In this document: positions 26,201-26,988 of the stretch, piece after piece
How positions within the stretch are numbered: the stretch's first letter is position 1
Layout of the letters: every line of letters begins with the position of its first letter
The notes under the pieces: model-generated
The model's input: only the letters and a program-made list of their open reading frames with translations
Told to the model about the DNA's origin: nothing
Database searches by the model: none
From: Phallusia fumigata
Lineage: Eukaryota; Chordata; Ascidiacea; Phlebobranchia; Ascidiidae
DNA: 26,988 bases
Assembly: GCA_008931825.1 (NCBI GenBank)
Contig: QXVZ01025816.1
Coordinates: forward strand, 1-26,988
Reading direction: 5' to 3'
Position numbers and translations under genes: made by a program

Positions 26201-26988
26201 GTGATTAAAAACAACTCAACCTCAGTCGTTTCCCTCTGAATTAATTTATAACTTGTGCGTGTTCTACTAGCGACGTTTCAACGCATTGATTGGTACCACG
26301 GTCTGTGAATCCTGGCCTTGGGTCGCGACTTGTCTCAGCAAATAGCGCCTGTAATATCTTCATTAATCTTGACTTCTTTTAACGATTACCGAGACCTAAA
26401 ATGGCTGTATTCTGTCTATTTTTAAGTTTTTTATCTTAGCACAAAAATACTAACACGTTCAAACCTCGGATTTGTTCACAAAAGTTCCAGCGGTTTCGCT
26501 TACAATCACAAAACGCTTTTCTACAAATTCTTAGTGAGCGTTTTACAACAAATACGTTGAAATTGCAGCAACCGCTCGGCTTGCATCTCGTCAGCATTAC
26601 TGTTCGTTAAAACTGGCACAACGATTTCTTTCTCCATGAATATATGGCTCAGCTTAACTGTCCGTTGTCCAAGCAGCTTGTTAATCCAAGGGAAGGGCCG
26701 GATTTTAAGGAGTGGGCGGGATTTTGGTGAACGCTGTCGTGTTATTGCAAAACAAGCACGTAATTGCACCGAAATTGACTTGAATGTCAACGCGATTGTT
26801 ACGTTTGCCCCGAGCGATAAACTTAAATTGCGATAAATCGTTATCATTTAATGGTCACATACTGTTGCAGACTTAATGACTAAGGGTCTGAACTGAAGAT
26901 GCAAATTTAGTGTGCTGAAAATCGCAACACACAGGTGTCTATGGTCTTAATCTAGAAATTAATCTACTGCAATTGGGTGTAGTACCAT
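23260..26988. other. 3.7 kb without a supported gene
   Basis: Several short frames exist (minus 23905-24255, 116 codons; plus 24760-25011; plus 25172-25375; minus 25659-25841; minus 26521-26847, 108 codons). None has a recognised motif, convincing splice sites or coding composition. Base composition is more balanced than in the 4.8-8.7 kb interval. It may be upstream regulatory or intronic sequence of the minus-strand gene or of a gene outside the window. No tRNA or rRNA was recognised. Confidence 0.5.

Noticed and set aside
26521..26847. 108-codon minus frame and overlapping 66-codon plus frame
   Set aside because: No motif, no splice context and no coding composition on either strand; I could not choose between them.

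Overview
The window is nuclear DNA of a metazoan, most likely an ascidian tunicate of the Ciona type. Evidence: AT-rich, intron-containing genes with GT-AG introns, four recognisable animal gene families with chordate-like sequences, splice acceptors a few bases before several start codons (the usual picture when a spliced leader is added in trans), and heavy haplotype polymorphism. The species call is inference. Nothing looks bacterial, and there is no CRISPR array, operon or phage feature.

Layout, left to right. (1) 1-4830: a four-exon gene for a three-RRM RNA-binding protein of the A1CF/RBM46/RBM47 family, 656 aa, plus strand, with a long 3' UTR. (2) 4831-8702: non-coding sequence holding a 1.3 kb block present twice around an assembly gap. 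(3) 8703-about 10830: an intronless LIM-domain-binding protein gene (LDB/CLIM/Chip family), 381 aa, plus strand. (4) 10850-13807: a small three-exon gene for a 150 aa protein matching what is called POLR1D isoform 2 in vertebrates; its first intron carries a 482 bp inverted-repeat element. (5) 14432-20470: a seven-exon syntaxin (Qa-SNARE) gene, 361 aa, with an unusual basic tail after the membrane anchor; its 2.5 kb fourth intron holds degenerate repeats. (6) 20884-22429: a second copy of the syntaxin 3' end next to a gap. (7) 22438-23259, minus strand: a 193 aa coiled-coil protein of unknown family, convergent with the syntaxin. (8) 23260-26988: no gene I can support.

The window contains eight single n characters. 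Seven sit exactly where a contig end is followed by a near-identical second copy of itself (74 to 1546 bp, 0 to a few percent different). These are best read as unmerged overlaps between allelic contigs, so the apparent duplications (including the second syntaxin end and several repeated exons) are probably assembly artefacts.

The genes do not form an obvious pathway: RNA binding/editing, transcription co-regulation, a POLR1D-locus protein of unknown role and membrane fusion are simply neighbours. I found no new multi-gene system. The items most worth checking are the stand-alone POLR1D-isoform-2-like gene, the syntaxin tail, the RBM47-like protein that keeps an A1CF-type dsRNA-binding domain, the orphan coiled-coil gene, and an apparent heterozygous transposon insertion next to a syntaxin splice site.
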